Assembly (NCBI GenBank): GCA_001574975.1
Contig: KQ965731.1
Coordinates: 372,001 to 436,000, forward strand
Direction of reading: 5' to 3'
Length of the DNA: 64,000 nucleotides
Source of the DNA: Gonapodya prolifera JEL478
Lineage: Eukaryota > Monoblepharomycota > Monoblepharidomycetes > Monoblepharidales > Gonapodyaceae
The position numbers and the translations under genes are program-made. Under the pieces are notes generated by a model. It had not been told where the DNA came from and made no database searches. It saw nothing but the letters and a program-made list of their open reading frames with translations. Below, piece by piece: positions 27,222 through 37,326 of this stretch (positions are counted from its first letter, which is position 1; every line of letters begins with the position of its first letter).

Positions 27222-28598
27222 ATGTCTTCGCTGCGATTTCTCCTCGCCCGGGCACACGCCGCACTTAACGCGGCAGCACCGTCGCTCCTCTCCCGTGCGA
27301 AACCTCTCCACGCCGTCTCGCCGTTCGATGCAGGTCGGCTGTACTCGTCAAAGAAGAACAAGAAACAGAAGCAGTCGGACGATGCGGATGCCCAGGCGGG
27401 GGATGCAGAGCCGTTTGATTTAGAACCGTGGCAGAAAAAGAGTGAGGCCTCGGCTCTACACTTGGACACGATGCAATGAATCGTCCTTGTTCTTACGCTC
27501 ACCCTTGCTACAAGGTGCAACCGTTCTCGACAGACTCACAGCCGACTTGGCCACATTGCGTCTGGGCCGCGCAAATCCAGGTGGGTTCGAGCAACGGAGG
27601 CCTGCGAGCATGGCGAGCAGACCGGAGTTGAGTTGCGAGACGCGCGCGCAGCGAGCACCGAGGCCTAAGCACCGCTTGGTGCTGACCGAGGAGTCCGTCG
27701 GAGGCGAATGACCCGCGAAGCGGAATGTTCCTCGCGGAGCGAACCCGAGGCCTGGGCGCGATAGCACCGACCGAGGTACCGTCGCGGAGCGACATCGAGG
27801 CCTAACCGCCGCGAGGCGCTGACCGAGGCTGTCCGCCGGAGGCGAGTAATCTGCGTGAAGCGCGAATGCACTCTCGTGGAGCGTATTCCTCCGCCGGAGG
27901 CGAACGATCTGCATGATCGTTTGGGCGCTCTGACATCAATCCAACCCATCAACCACCAGCGGTGCTCCACAACGTCACAATCCCGCACAAGAACAGAACA
28001 GTCAACCTGACACAGATCGCTGACGTCAAATTGAAGGACCCCCAGACCCTCTTGGTTCTGCCGCATGATGAAGAGGTGGGGCACTCGACATTGCAATTGC
28101 TCGACGAATCGAGAATTCAGATGCTCCCTTCCCGCTTCCACTTTCCCGTATAAGCTCCTATCCGCCATTGCTAAAGCCATCCGCGCGTCCCAGTTGGGAC
28201 TCAACCCCATTGAGGAGGACAAGGCGCTCAAAGTGCCTATTCCGCGGTGAGCGCTATTGCAGACCTTCCATGCACACCATTCCATTTTCCTCACCGTCTC
28301 AATAATACGCACGCATCACTCCCCACTTCCCCAACTCGAACCACCCACCTCACCCGCCCTCACAAGTCTCACCCAAGACGCGCGCGACCAACTCACGAAA
28401 CAATGCAAAGACTATGGCGAGAAGGCCAAATCGGCCGCACGCGCCGTCCGGCACGACGCGCGTGAATCGCTTCGCAAACGGGGCGCGTCCGTCAGCGGGG
28501 ACGAGACCCGACGAGCGGAGAAGGCAATCGATGATCTGGCGAATAAAGTGGCCAAGGACGTGGATGCGGTCGTCAAGGCGAAGATTGCGACGTTGTAA
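27222..28598 (+). CDS. RRF1: Mitochondrial ribosome recycling factor
   Basis: Encodes the mitochondrial form of ribosome recycling factor, which splits post-termination ribosomes with EF-G2. A basic, Ser/Ala/Arg-rich leader (MSSLRFLLARAHAALN) fits a mitochondrial presequence. Conserved RRF blocks follow: ATVLDRLTADLATLRLGRANP, AVLHNVTIPH, LTQIADVKLKDPQTLLVLP, LLSAIAKAIRASQLGLNP, and the long C-terminal helix ARDQLTKQCKDYGEKAKSAARAVRHDARES. Introns interrupt it near 27.44-27.51 kb, at 27581-27959, and twice near 28.1-28.35 kb. Splicing of the 379-bp intron rebuilds GRANP-AVLHNV exactly at the loop between helix and beta strand. That intron is a member of the introner-like repeat family. Identification is firm; small introns are placed by eye. 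Confidence 0.92.
27581..27959 (+). repeat. RRF intron filled by introner-like repeat family, copy B
   Basis: Intron of 379 bp, phase 1, donor GTGGGT and acceptor CCACCAG. Nearly all of it is GC-rich repeat: CACCGAGGCCTAAG, GGTGCTGACCGAGG, GTCGGAGGCGAATGACCC, TCGCGGAGCGAAC and again GAGGCCTAA, CGCTGACCGAGG, CGCCGGAGGCGAGTAA. These words recur in the same order, in the sense orientation, in the introns at 26190-26697 and 38773-39027. The last 45 bp are non-repetitive and contain the acceptor tract. Confidence 0.85.
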
Positions 28599-28895
28599 TG
28601 GTGGCGGGATCTTGTAGTGTGGTGGGGGGCTTGCACGTAGTGTGCAGGAACTGACGTGACGTGCACAGTAGCGCGGGGTGATGGACTTTGGTGGTGAGCG
28701 TGGCCTGGAACGTGGACGATGAGAAGGCCACTGATGACACGCATGAACAAAGAAGCGGTTGCAATTGTACAGATATCGGCGCTCCAGTTAAAATATTGAC
28801 TAGACATCATCATGAAAAGGCCATTTATGATTCGCATCACCGAAGAGGTGCCGGACGCAAGTGTAAAAGCTGGGATATCATCACGGTGGCAATAT
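28599..28895. other. Intergenic region between convergent RRF and COX20
   Basis: About 300 bp between two stop codons. It holds the two 3' untranslated regions; no other gene is supported. Confidence 0.4.
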
Positions 28896-29457
28896 TTATC
28901 GGATGTCCACGTTGAATTGCTCCCGTATAACACTTCTTTGATATCTACACAGTTCCCTATGTTAAAGTAAGGCGTTGGCGAGGAATCCCTACAAACGAGC
29001 GAGAATGAAACCTGCCCCACTGCTGTCCACTCACCACGACGACGCCGACGTGCCCAAAAACACCCCCACCGTCCAGTTCCCGACCGTCCTGAACGGTTCT
29101 GCAAATGAACGAGTCTGACCCCACGCACGTCGGAGCAGGCGATGGCAACTCTCACTTCGTCGATACCAAGTGACCAAGAAGGCGGCCATCCCGGACCCCA
29201 TTCCAAACAGCAAGGCGTTGCGCGAGCAAGGCAGGCGGGGCACGGTGGAGATGTCTTTCACGTTGATACGCTGCAGGGGCAGGGGTGACGTTCGATCGAG
29301 GTCTTGTCAAGCGATGTCGGTCAAGATCCACACACACGCATCGACGCACTTTAAGCACTTCGATCGCGTTTTCCGGCGGTGCGCTCGTCCTCGCGTCCCG
29401 GTGCTCGTCGAGTGACGAGCCCATGAGCGCTGCGGGCTCGGAGTCTTCATCGGCCAT
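28896..29457 (-). CDS. COX20: COX20, cytochrome c oxidase assembly protein
   Basis: Small four-exon gene for COX20, an inner-membrane chaperone of Cox2 during cytochrome c oxidase assembly. Exon 1 (ATG 29457) encodes an acidic leader ending AIEVLK. Exon 2 encodes VPRLPCSRNALLFGMGSGMAAFL, the first transmembrane hairpin with the family's PCxRxxLLxGxGxG pattern, ending TWYRR. Exon 3 encodes FRTVGNWTVGVFLGTSAS, the second hairpin with the conserved NW. The last exon, reached through an acceptor ending AACATAG, reads WELCRYQRSVIREQ, matching the family's W..C.YQR end. All three introns were inferred from GT-AG consensus and frame. The gene is divergent from GID7 and convergent with RRF. Confidence 0.85.
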
Positions 29458-29522
29458 GTTTTGGTGTGGAAACGCTTCACTTGCAGAATCGATTTCATCG
29501 GCTGACCAAAGCCTCCCATTTT
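29458..29522. promoter_or_regulatory. Divergent intergenic region COX20/GID7
   Basis: Start codons of COX20 (minus) and GID7 (plus) are only 65 bp apart, implying a bidirectional promoter or promoters lying within neighbouring transcribed sequence. Confidence 0.4.
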
Positions 29523-31792
29523 ATGGCACACAATAACGAAGGCCATATAAACGGCCACACCGATCCGGCATCGACGAATGGAGTCTCTGCGCACGGCCCG
29601 TTCCATCGGGAAGAGGTGGTGCGGCTCATGCTGCAGGCGCTGAGCGACATGGGCTACAAGTGAGGGTCGAGCAAGTCTTCACCACCCTGGCCGAATCAAG
29701 ATGATCAACGCTCCAACGGAAATATCCCTTGTTTTCCCTCGCGCTGTGCCGAAAACCCAATAGCCGGTCCGCCCAGCGTCTCGAGCAGGAGTCCGGGTAC
29801 TTGCTTCGATCCCCCGATGTTGCCCGGTTTCGGGACTGTGTGCGCTCCGGGGACTGGGCGGGCGCCGAATCGTATCTGCCCTCCCTGGGCGTCTCGGGAA
29901 ATAATTTGATGGTGCGTACCCCCTCGCTGAATTATCCAGCGATTGTGCGTTTTCCGTGCATCCCACAACTGGTCACGCGGGGCTGTGGACCTAGGACGCC
30001 AAGTTTCTCATACGACGACAAAAGTACCTGGAGCTTCTCGAGCTGCAACAGATCAAAGATGCGCTCGTCGTTTTGCGCACAGAGCTCACCCCCTTGGGTG
30101 TTCAAACGAACCACTTGCACCAGCTGTCGAGGTATAGATACACCCCCTTGTGGCGCCTCGCTCACTCTTGCTGTTCTCGTCTGAGCTTCCAACGACATTC
30201 TAGCTTGATAATGTGCTCGAACGTAGAAGACCTCATGGCCGTTTCGCAGTGGGACGGTGCTTCTGGCGAATCCCGAAACCTTCTTTTGGTGGAACTACAA
30301 CGTAAGCGAAAAACGTTTTGCACCTCAACCGGTTGAAACAAACACCTGACTCTGTAATCGACAGGCTATATCTCAACCTCTGTCATGATACCCGAACGTC
30401 GCCTCGAGACCTTGCTCGAACAAGCCGTCCAGTTGCAAAAGCAAATGTGCCTCTATCACAACTACGAGGAGCATGCAGTTTCGTTGTATTGCGATCACAT
30501 GTGCAAACGGTGAGAAATAATCGGATTTCAGCGTGCTTCTTTACCGCAACGGTGGATCCACCCATCACGCAACGTCGGAGGAGTCTTCATCAACGAACCA
30601 TCGCAAACTCACTCAGAACAATTGTTGCACCACCAATAGGAGTCAATTCCCTTGCAAAGTGACACACGTGCTTCAAGAGCACACCGACGAAGTATGGTAC
30701 GTAACCTTCTCCCACTCCGGATCTCTGCTTGCGTCCAGCGGCAAGGATACCACAGCTATCATATGGGACGCGCGAGATGGCCGGTCGCTGTATGTTCTGG
30801 CGGGGCATAAAGACGTGGTGTCCTTTGTCGCTTTCAGTCCGGACGACACCATTTTGTTATCGTGCTCGAATGACAAGACGGTCGCTATGTGGGATGTGGA
30901 GGTGAGCCAACATTATTGAAGGGACTTTGTTCGCCTTTGGGGTTAACGTTACGTGTTACGTGATGAATTTTAGACCGGTGTTCGAATAAGGGAGTTGGCG
31001 TTGCACAACGATTTTGTTACAGCGTGTGCGTGGCTTCCAGATGGAAAACACTTTGTGACTGGTGGCTTGGATAAGAATGTCCACATCTGGGTGCGTGGTG
31101 ACGTTTCTTCTATCACCCGCGGTTTTCGATACAACTGTTCTTTCAAGAGTGCGGAGGGCGACGTGGAAATGATACACACGATATCCGGCAACAGAGTGAC
31201 GGACTTGGCGGTTACCCCGGACGGCAAGTGGCTCGTAGTGGTGTGCCACGAGAAGAAGATACGAATTTATGATTTTGCGACGAGGCAGGATGCTGGGTGG
31301 GTAAATCATGCTGTGTGTGGGGAACTACTTTCACTCAGGTGCACCCTCTTTGACAGAATCCTGAATGAAGAAGACCACATTACTTCACTTTGCCTTGCGG
31401 CCGACTCAAGGCACGCGCTCGTGAACCTCGCCTCGCAGGAAATCCATTTGTGGGACCTTCGAGAACGACGCCTGGTGCGTAAATACGAGGGGCATAAGCA
31501 AGGGCGCTTCGTCATCAGGAGTTGCTTGGGAGGATCGAATGGGCAGTTCGTCGCGAGTGGTAGTGAAGGTAAATGTGAATGTGAATTGGGACGTGATTGC
31601 TTTCTCATAGCGGCGTCGTTTTGGTACTCAGACTCGATGTTGTACGTCTGGAACCGAGATCAGGGTGTACTTATCGAAGCCATACCAGGACACACAGCAA
31701 CAATTAATGCCGTCGCATCTTGGAAGCAGAGGCTAGCCACAGCTTCTGACGACCATAGTATACGCATTTTTGACCCGCCAGATGATGTATGA
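29523..31792 (+). CDS. GID7: GID7/WDR26, subunit of the GID/CTLH ubiquitin ligase
   Basis: Encodes a LisH-CTLH-WD40 protein of the GID7/WDR26 type. GID7 acts as supramolecular scaffold and substrate-recruiting subunit of the GID (CTLH) E3 ligase, which in yeast degrades gluconeogenic enzymes. The N-terminal LisH segment reads REEVVRLMLQALSDMGYK, continued after an intron by SAQRLEQESGYLLRSPDV; the CTLH segment is FRDCVRSGDWAGAESYL. WD repeats begin near 30.66 kb (HTDEVWYVTFSHSGSLLASS) and continue with HKDVVSFVAFSPDDTILLS, LHNDFVTACAWLPDGKHF and VTDLAVTPDGKWLVVV, ending with ATASDDHSIRIFDPPDDV. At least seven short introns split it. The domain order is that of the family, and no key part is missing. 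Confidence 0.88.
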
Positions 31793-31905
31793 ATGTCTTT
31801 TTTTGCCATAAAATTACAGTAAACAGTAAACAGTCGTTCTTTGGTTGCCTGGTCCGGGCGCGGCCCGGGGAAGTTTGGGCGATTTTTTTGTTTCTTCCAT
31901 AATCC

Positions 31906-33602
31906 ATGATGGCAGCCAATCGGTCAGTCTCGACGCCGGACGGTCTCAACCGGAATGTCAAATGCGTTCCTGTACTATTAACAATCATTTGATGGACGCT
32001 GACGCCCTCGCATCCTTTCATCTTGCGTTCCTCACCGAACCATCAACTTTGCAATAACTTCTTTTGGGCTGGAACATAGCGACACTGAAACTAAAGGAAA
32101 CGGACAGGGAGGTCTTGGAGATGTCCAGGAGACTGAGATTGAGGTGAGATGCGCTGAAGGTCTGGATGTCGACCATATGCTGAAATGGTGTCGTCAGTCC
32201 AACTGGGACGAGGTTACCGACAGCTTCGATGAGATGAAGCTGAAGACGGATTTGCTCCGTGGTATTTACGCCTACGGGTGAGCACAGTGTTGGCAGTGTT
32301 ATACTCAAAAACACTCGCCCAACGGTAAAACCACTGTGACAGATTCGAACGCCCGTCGGCTATCCAGCAAAGAGCGATCATGCCCGTTGTTAAGGGGCGT
32401 GATGTTATTGCTCAGGCGCAATCTGGAACGGGCAAAACCGCCACTTTCTCCGTTTCCATCCTCCAATCAATTGACGTCGGTATCAAAGAAACCCAGGCAC
32501 TCATTCTCGCCCCGACGCGAGAACTCGCACAACAAATTCAGAAAGTTGTCATTGCTCTCGGTGACTACATGAGTGTGGATTGCCATGCTTGCGTGGGAGG
32601 GACAAACGTGCGTGAGGACGCCAAGAGGCTTGAGGCTGGTGCTCAGGTGGTCGTGGGAACCCCCGGCCGAGTGTTCGACATGATCAAGCGAGGTATCCTT
32701 CGCACCAAGGAGATTAAAATGTTCGTCTTGGACGAGGCAGACGAAATGCTGTCTCGCGGATTCAAGGACCAGATTTACGATGTCTTCCAACAACTCCCGA
32801 GCACCATTCAAGTGGTCCTTCTTTCGGCCACCATGCCTACTGATGTCTTGGAGGTCACCAAGAGCTTCATGCGGGAACCTATCCGAATTCTCGTCAAGAG
32901 GGACGAACTGACCCTCGAGGGTATCAAACAATTCTATGTTGCCGTGGAGAAGGAGGAGTGGAAATTCGACACCCTTTGCGACCTCTACGAGACCGTCACA
33001 ATCACCCAGGCTGTCATCTTCTGTAACACCAGGCGGAAGGTCGACTGGCTCACCGACAAGATGACTGCCAGGCAATTCACCGTATCGGCCATGGTGCGTT
33101 TGTCATTACGAGCTAATTCACTCACAAGAGGCTGATGATTTTGTGGTCAACGCTCCAGCACGGTGAAATGACTCAGCAAGACCGTGAAGTCATTATGAAG
33201 GAGTTCAGGTCTGGCTCCAGCAGAGTGCTCATCACAACTGATTTGCTCGCTCGTGGAATCGACGTTCAGCAGGTCTCGCTGGTGTGAGTGCCACACTTCA
33301 TTCTGTGTAGTTGCGTTACTTTCATTTCTTAATCACGATCACTTCATCAGCATTAACTACGACCTTCCCTCAAACAAAGAAAACTACATCCACAGGATTG
33401 GTCGCGGTGGTCGATTCGGACGCAAAGGTGTCGCCATCAACTTCGTGACCCAGGAGGATGTGAGAATGCTCAGGGAAATAGAGCAGTTCTACAACACTCA
33501 GGTACGCTTCCCTCGATTGTAAGCAGTGGGTTCCTTTATCTGAATGTGTTCTTCCTCTCTTAGATTGAGGAGATGCCCATGAACATTGCCGACCTGGTTT
33601 GA
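31906..33602 (+). CDS. TIF1: eIF4A, DEAD-box translation initiation helicase
   Basis: Encodes eukaryotic initiation factor 4A. Core exons carry the DEAD-box motifs in order: Q motif [13 protein letters not shown], motif I AQSGTGKT, Ia [15 protein letters not shown], motif II DEAD (LDEADEML), motif III SAT, then NTRRKVDWL, motif [11 protein letters not shown] and motif [12 protein letters not shown], with the C-terminal end MNIADLV. The upstream exon encodes [13 protein letters not shown] as in eIF4A. The first exon is uncertain. An ATG pair at 31906/31909 ([12 protein letters not shown]...) is the likely start, joined by an intron ending at about 32080 to [13 protein letters not shown]. Introns also lie at about 32280-32340, 33092-33159, 33283-33350 and 33502-33563. 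It lies about 110 bp downstream of GID7 in the same direction. Confidence 0.93.
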
Positions 33603-33874
33603 GGAAGTCTACGGGAATTCATGCTTTTGCTTTTGTGAAGAAGTTTCTAGTCTTATGTAGCAGGTTAGACGTTCGGGTGTGCCGCCTCTGCGACTTGTTG
33701 TGGGAGTGCACGGAGAGCCGAGAACGCCAAAAGGTATAATAGACGCACTTACATAACAGTATGAGATATGTGGGGTTTTCGAAAATTGTTTTTGTGAAGG
33801 TTTCTTTCTTTGGTTTGGTCGGTTGATTGGTTTCACTCCGAGCTGAAAACCCAATTTCGCTGCGCACAAGCAGG

Positions 33875-36800
33875 ATGGCGTTCCTTTCCTCCAGCTCGCT
33901 CGCAGCGGTGTACACTGGTGAAGGATACGACATGGATGTGGACGATTGGATGGAATACATGGCGTCAGAAGAGAGACCGGTCGTTGATTCGTTATCACAA
34001 AGTGCTCCCCAGCTGGGGCGGCTCAGTCACAGGTCGGGCGCAAACGGGATTCCTGGTATTGCGGACCTTGCGCGACTCGCGGGTATCCCGCAATCTTCAA
34101 CCCCACGTACGGCGTGGGGCTCACTGCGGAAGGAAGGAATTGCTGCTCCAACCGTTGACACGTTGAGCCCGTTCCAGGAGACCGTAGATGATGATTGGGG
34201 CGACGAATTTGAGCTACCGGATGATTCCATGGACATTATTCCCGAAGTTGCCAATGAAACTCCACTTTCCGCGTCTCTGTCCTCCTTTATGGAGCGTTCT
34301 CGACCTCCACCGCTAACGAAGCGAAGCTCGCACAGTCGCGACAGTCTTCCGTCTCCCGACAACGTAACACCAAGAAGCTCCACCCTTTCCCGCTGCAACA
34401 GTTTCAAAGAACACACTCCGAAGGGAACAACCCTCCAGTCCAACGCGGACTCCTCACTTCTCACGACACCGTTGCTCGCAGACTTTGCTACCCTATTTGA
34501 CTCTCAATCGAGTCAAAGTGGCTCGCGCGGTGCTGCGCAGAACTCCGCCGGTGAGTTACTCCATGCTTCTCTACTTTCAATTCTATCTGAAGGTCTGTCG
34601 GATCTGGGAAGGCCCTAGTGCTTCTAGACCAATGAAACGGACGAACTCAATGAAATCAGACATATCTCTCCATTCCTTTACGCGCTCTAGCAGCCATTCG
34701 GTTCTACCGCTCCCTGGGACACTTGTAAACTTGGACACGGCAAAACGAAGATCTCCAAGAATTTCGACAGCGTCTGCTGAAGACTGGTCTCTGGACTTTG
34801 CGGACGATGGTCCTCTGAGCAGCTCTATAAACTCCGATTTTACCCTGGGACAGAAATCACTCACTAAACTGCCATCCTCATCATCTTTAAAATCTGCTCT
34901 CCAAGTACGCAAAGGGATACTCGTCAGACATAACTCTGTAGCGGAATCCTTGTCTGATGCTTTCGAATCGGATTCTGAAGTTGCGCCAGATAAATCGTGC
35001 GGGACGCGGGAAAGGAGCGACTCCAGTGCGACCCTCGCCGACGCCCAAGGGAGCCATCTCTCTACCATCGCAGAGCTCGATGAGAGTAGACATCCCGTCA
35101 TGTTGGAACATAGTGCCGCACTCCACAATCATGTTGTACCTTTGACCGGAAAAGATGTGATCCCTTCTCCAACTCCGAGCATGCATTCAACCGACATCAG
35201 CCACTTGGTTCCTGTACAATCACTCTCGCGAACCATCTTTCCTGACACATTGGACCTCTCTGACTCCGAAGCCAATGCGTCCGTTGCTACTGGACCACTC
35301 GAAGTCTCATATCCCCGCTTAGATCGATCTCAACTCGCCGGAAATCTTCGTCGACTTCTAGCTAGCCCGTGCCCAAGCTTAGGCACGAGCGTTCTTGGGT
35401 CAGACGGCGACGGAGACGCTGGTATAGAAGATGATATCGAATTTCCAGAATCACTGGAGGTTTTACTTGCGGGCCCAGTGTTGAGCAAAACACACCGCGA
35501 CAACACCCATGAGGCTGTAGCAATGGGAAAGAATGCCACCTCCGCACTGGAAGCAGATGACGATGAGGATCCGACGAATGGACTCATCATCCCGGACGGG
35601 AAGGTTCTGGAGATCAAAGTTACTGCCATCTCACCTGCCGACTTTCACAAGCACATGCAAGGACTGACGAGCGAATTCGGCACGGAGAATGCGAGACAGA
35701 ACCAGGAACCAACCACTCGTCCCATAGCAGGAGGAGGTCCTCGAGAGAGACCTGCCTCAATTCCACCGTCGCCTCCCAAATCGAGCATTCCTGTTGCATC
35801 TAGGGCAGTCCCTGGTCCAAGCTCGATGCGTACATATTCTCCAGCGCCAGTGAGTGAAACAAAATCTGTTGTGAATGATGTGATAAAATGTTCCGATTTC
35901 TGCTATAGCCTGGCGTCCACACACGTCAAACGAATTTGAGTACTTTCACACCATCCCGCTTAACGACCTCGCTCCTCCACACAAAAAGACCGATTGCCTC
36001 CCAAAATGCGTACGGAGATGGTACAGAGTTGGACGGTATTGAAGGCTTTGACATCAGTGAGATTGAAAGAAAGGCACCGACACCGGCCTCATTGCACAAG
36101 ACTCTCACACCAAAGCTGTCAGTGTCTGGAACTCTCAGTGGAAAAAAGGCTGATGTTGGGAGAGGCAAACATATCCCTACTAGTACGTTGGTGGCATCTT
36201 CAGGAAGAGCTTCAGTTTCGAAATTTTGAACTTACTTTTTTAAAGGTCCGAAGCAGCTACAGCCATTTTCTCTGCGACCTGTTCCTGGAAAGAAGCCTGG
36301 GCAGGTGAAGGGGCCTTGTTAGCATCATTCGCATCAAATTTCATCTTCACGTAACCCACAGAGCAAACCTGCAAAGAAACCTACTCTTATCGCACAGATG
36401 GGCAAAAATAATGGAAAGATGATGGGTGAGTACCATAGCATGAACGGATGCGCTGTCATCACGACTCATAAACACTCGATTTGAAAGCAATACAAAGCTC
36501 ATCTACGACCATGAAGTGGAACCCCACTCTTTCCAAATGGGAAGGAAACGAAGAGGATCTTCGGGACTTTGATGTTCCCTCCCCGACTCGGCCAGCACTC
36601 ATTTCCAACCTTGGTATCCCCACATCGGGCACTGTCAGTGTCGGAGCAATGACATTCGATCCCGTGAAGATGCGTTGGGTAGGTAATGAACGAGAAATGG
36701 ATGACGCATTCGGGGAGTTTGGTGATGACGATGCCGCGAGCGTGATGAGCATTCCCATAGGTAAGTATTACCTCGCACCTCACATGGTCTCTTTGGTAAT

Positions 36801-37081
36801 GGCACTGAACTGCTTTCCCATACGACCATTGAACCCCATCGCGCGATTTTAGCCTCACGGCGAGAGTTCGACATCCCTCCTTCTTTGCGAGATACATTAG
36901 CTCGTGCGGAGGATGCGCATCGCGCGTTTATGAGCAGGTGGGTGGTGGTGGCGCGAACTAGCTATTGAGGTTGTCTCACAAGCTTCAATACGGCAGATGG
37001 TATTTGAAGGGTGCAACAGAGAGCTTCAAGGGAGCCCAACGGCCGATTCCTCGGAACTACATGTATGACATTTATCGCTAA
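33875..37081 (+). CDS. BFA1: Byr4/Bfa1-type GAP subunit of the mitotic exit/septation network
   Basis: Long serine-rich protein whose conserved end blocks identify it as Byr4/Bfa1. With Cdc16/Bub2 this protein forms the two-component GAP that keeps the spindle-pole GTPase Spg1/Tem1 inactive. The C-terminal quarter carries the family signatures: KPTLIAQMG, MKWNPTLSKWEGNEEDLRDFD, RPALISNL, then MTFDPVKMRWVGNE, and EFDIPPSLRDTLARAEDAHRAFM...WY. The middle (34.1-35.9 kb) is low complexity, rich in Ser, Asp and Glu, probably disordered and phosphorylated. The start ATG at 33875 opens MAFLSSSSLAAVYTGEGYDMDVDDW. Introns near 34.55, 35.85-35.91, 36.18-36.25, 36.30-36.36, 36.42-36.48 and 36.76-36.85 kb are inferred. 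The identification depends mainly on the C-terminal blocks. Confidence 0.75.
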
Positions 37082-37326
37082 GCACTCATACTGAAGATTT
37101 CGCTTCGATTGGGTGGTTTTGGACGCAGAAATTATCTATTATTCCAAGGACAATGGGGCGTTGGAGAAGTTCCCATCCGACATTTATTCATTGCATCATT
37201 AATAGTAATACAGTCATACCCGTCCCACAACTCACACTCGTGCATTATTGAAGTTTAATAATGTCGGAAATGTCAAAAAAAGATAAAGTCAACACGCACA
37301 TCCGATACTTGTGCCCCATGAGTTTC
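37082..37326. other. Intergenic region between convergent Byr4/Bfa1 and ankyrin genes
   Basis: About 245 bp between two stop codons. Nothing beyond presumed 3' untranslated sequence is seen. Confidence 0.35.

Noticed and set aside
27581-27959. CRISPR-like or rRNA-spacer interpretation of the repeat intron
   Set aside because: Units are degenerate with no constant spacer and lie within a eukaryotic intron; no cas genes or rRNA are present.
27665-28312. 215-codon minus-strand frame opposite RRF
   Set aside because: It covers the RRF repeat intron and coding exons; openness is explained by GC-rich repeat composition.
32467-33075. 202-codon minus-strand frame opposite eIF4A
   Set aside because: Antisense shadow of strongly conserved DEAD-box coding sequence.
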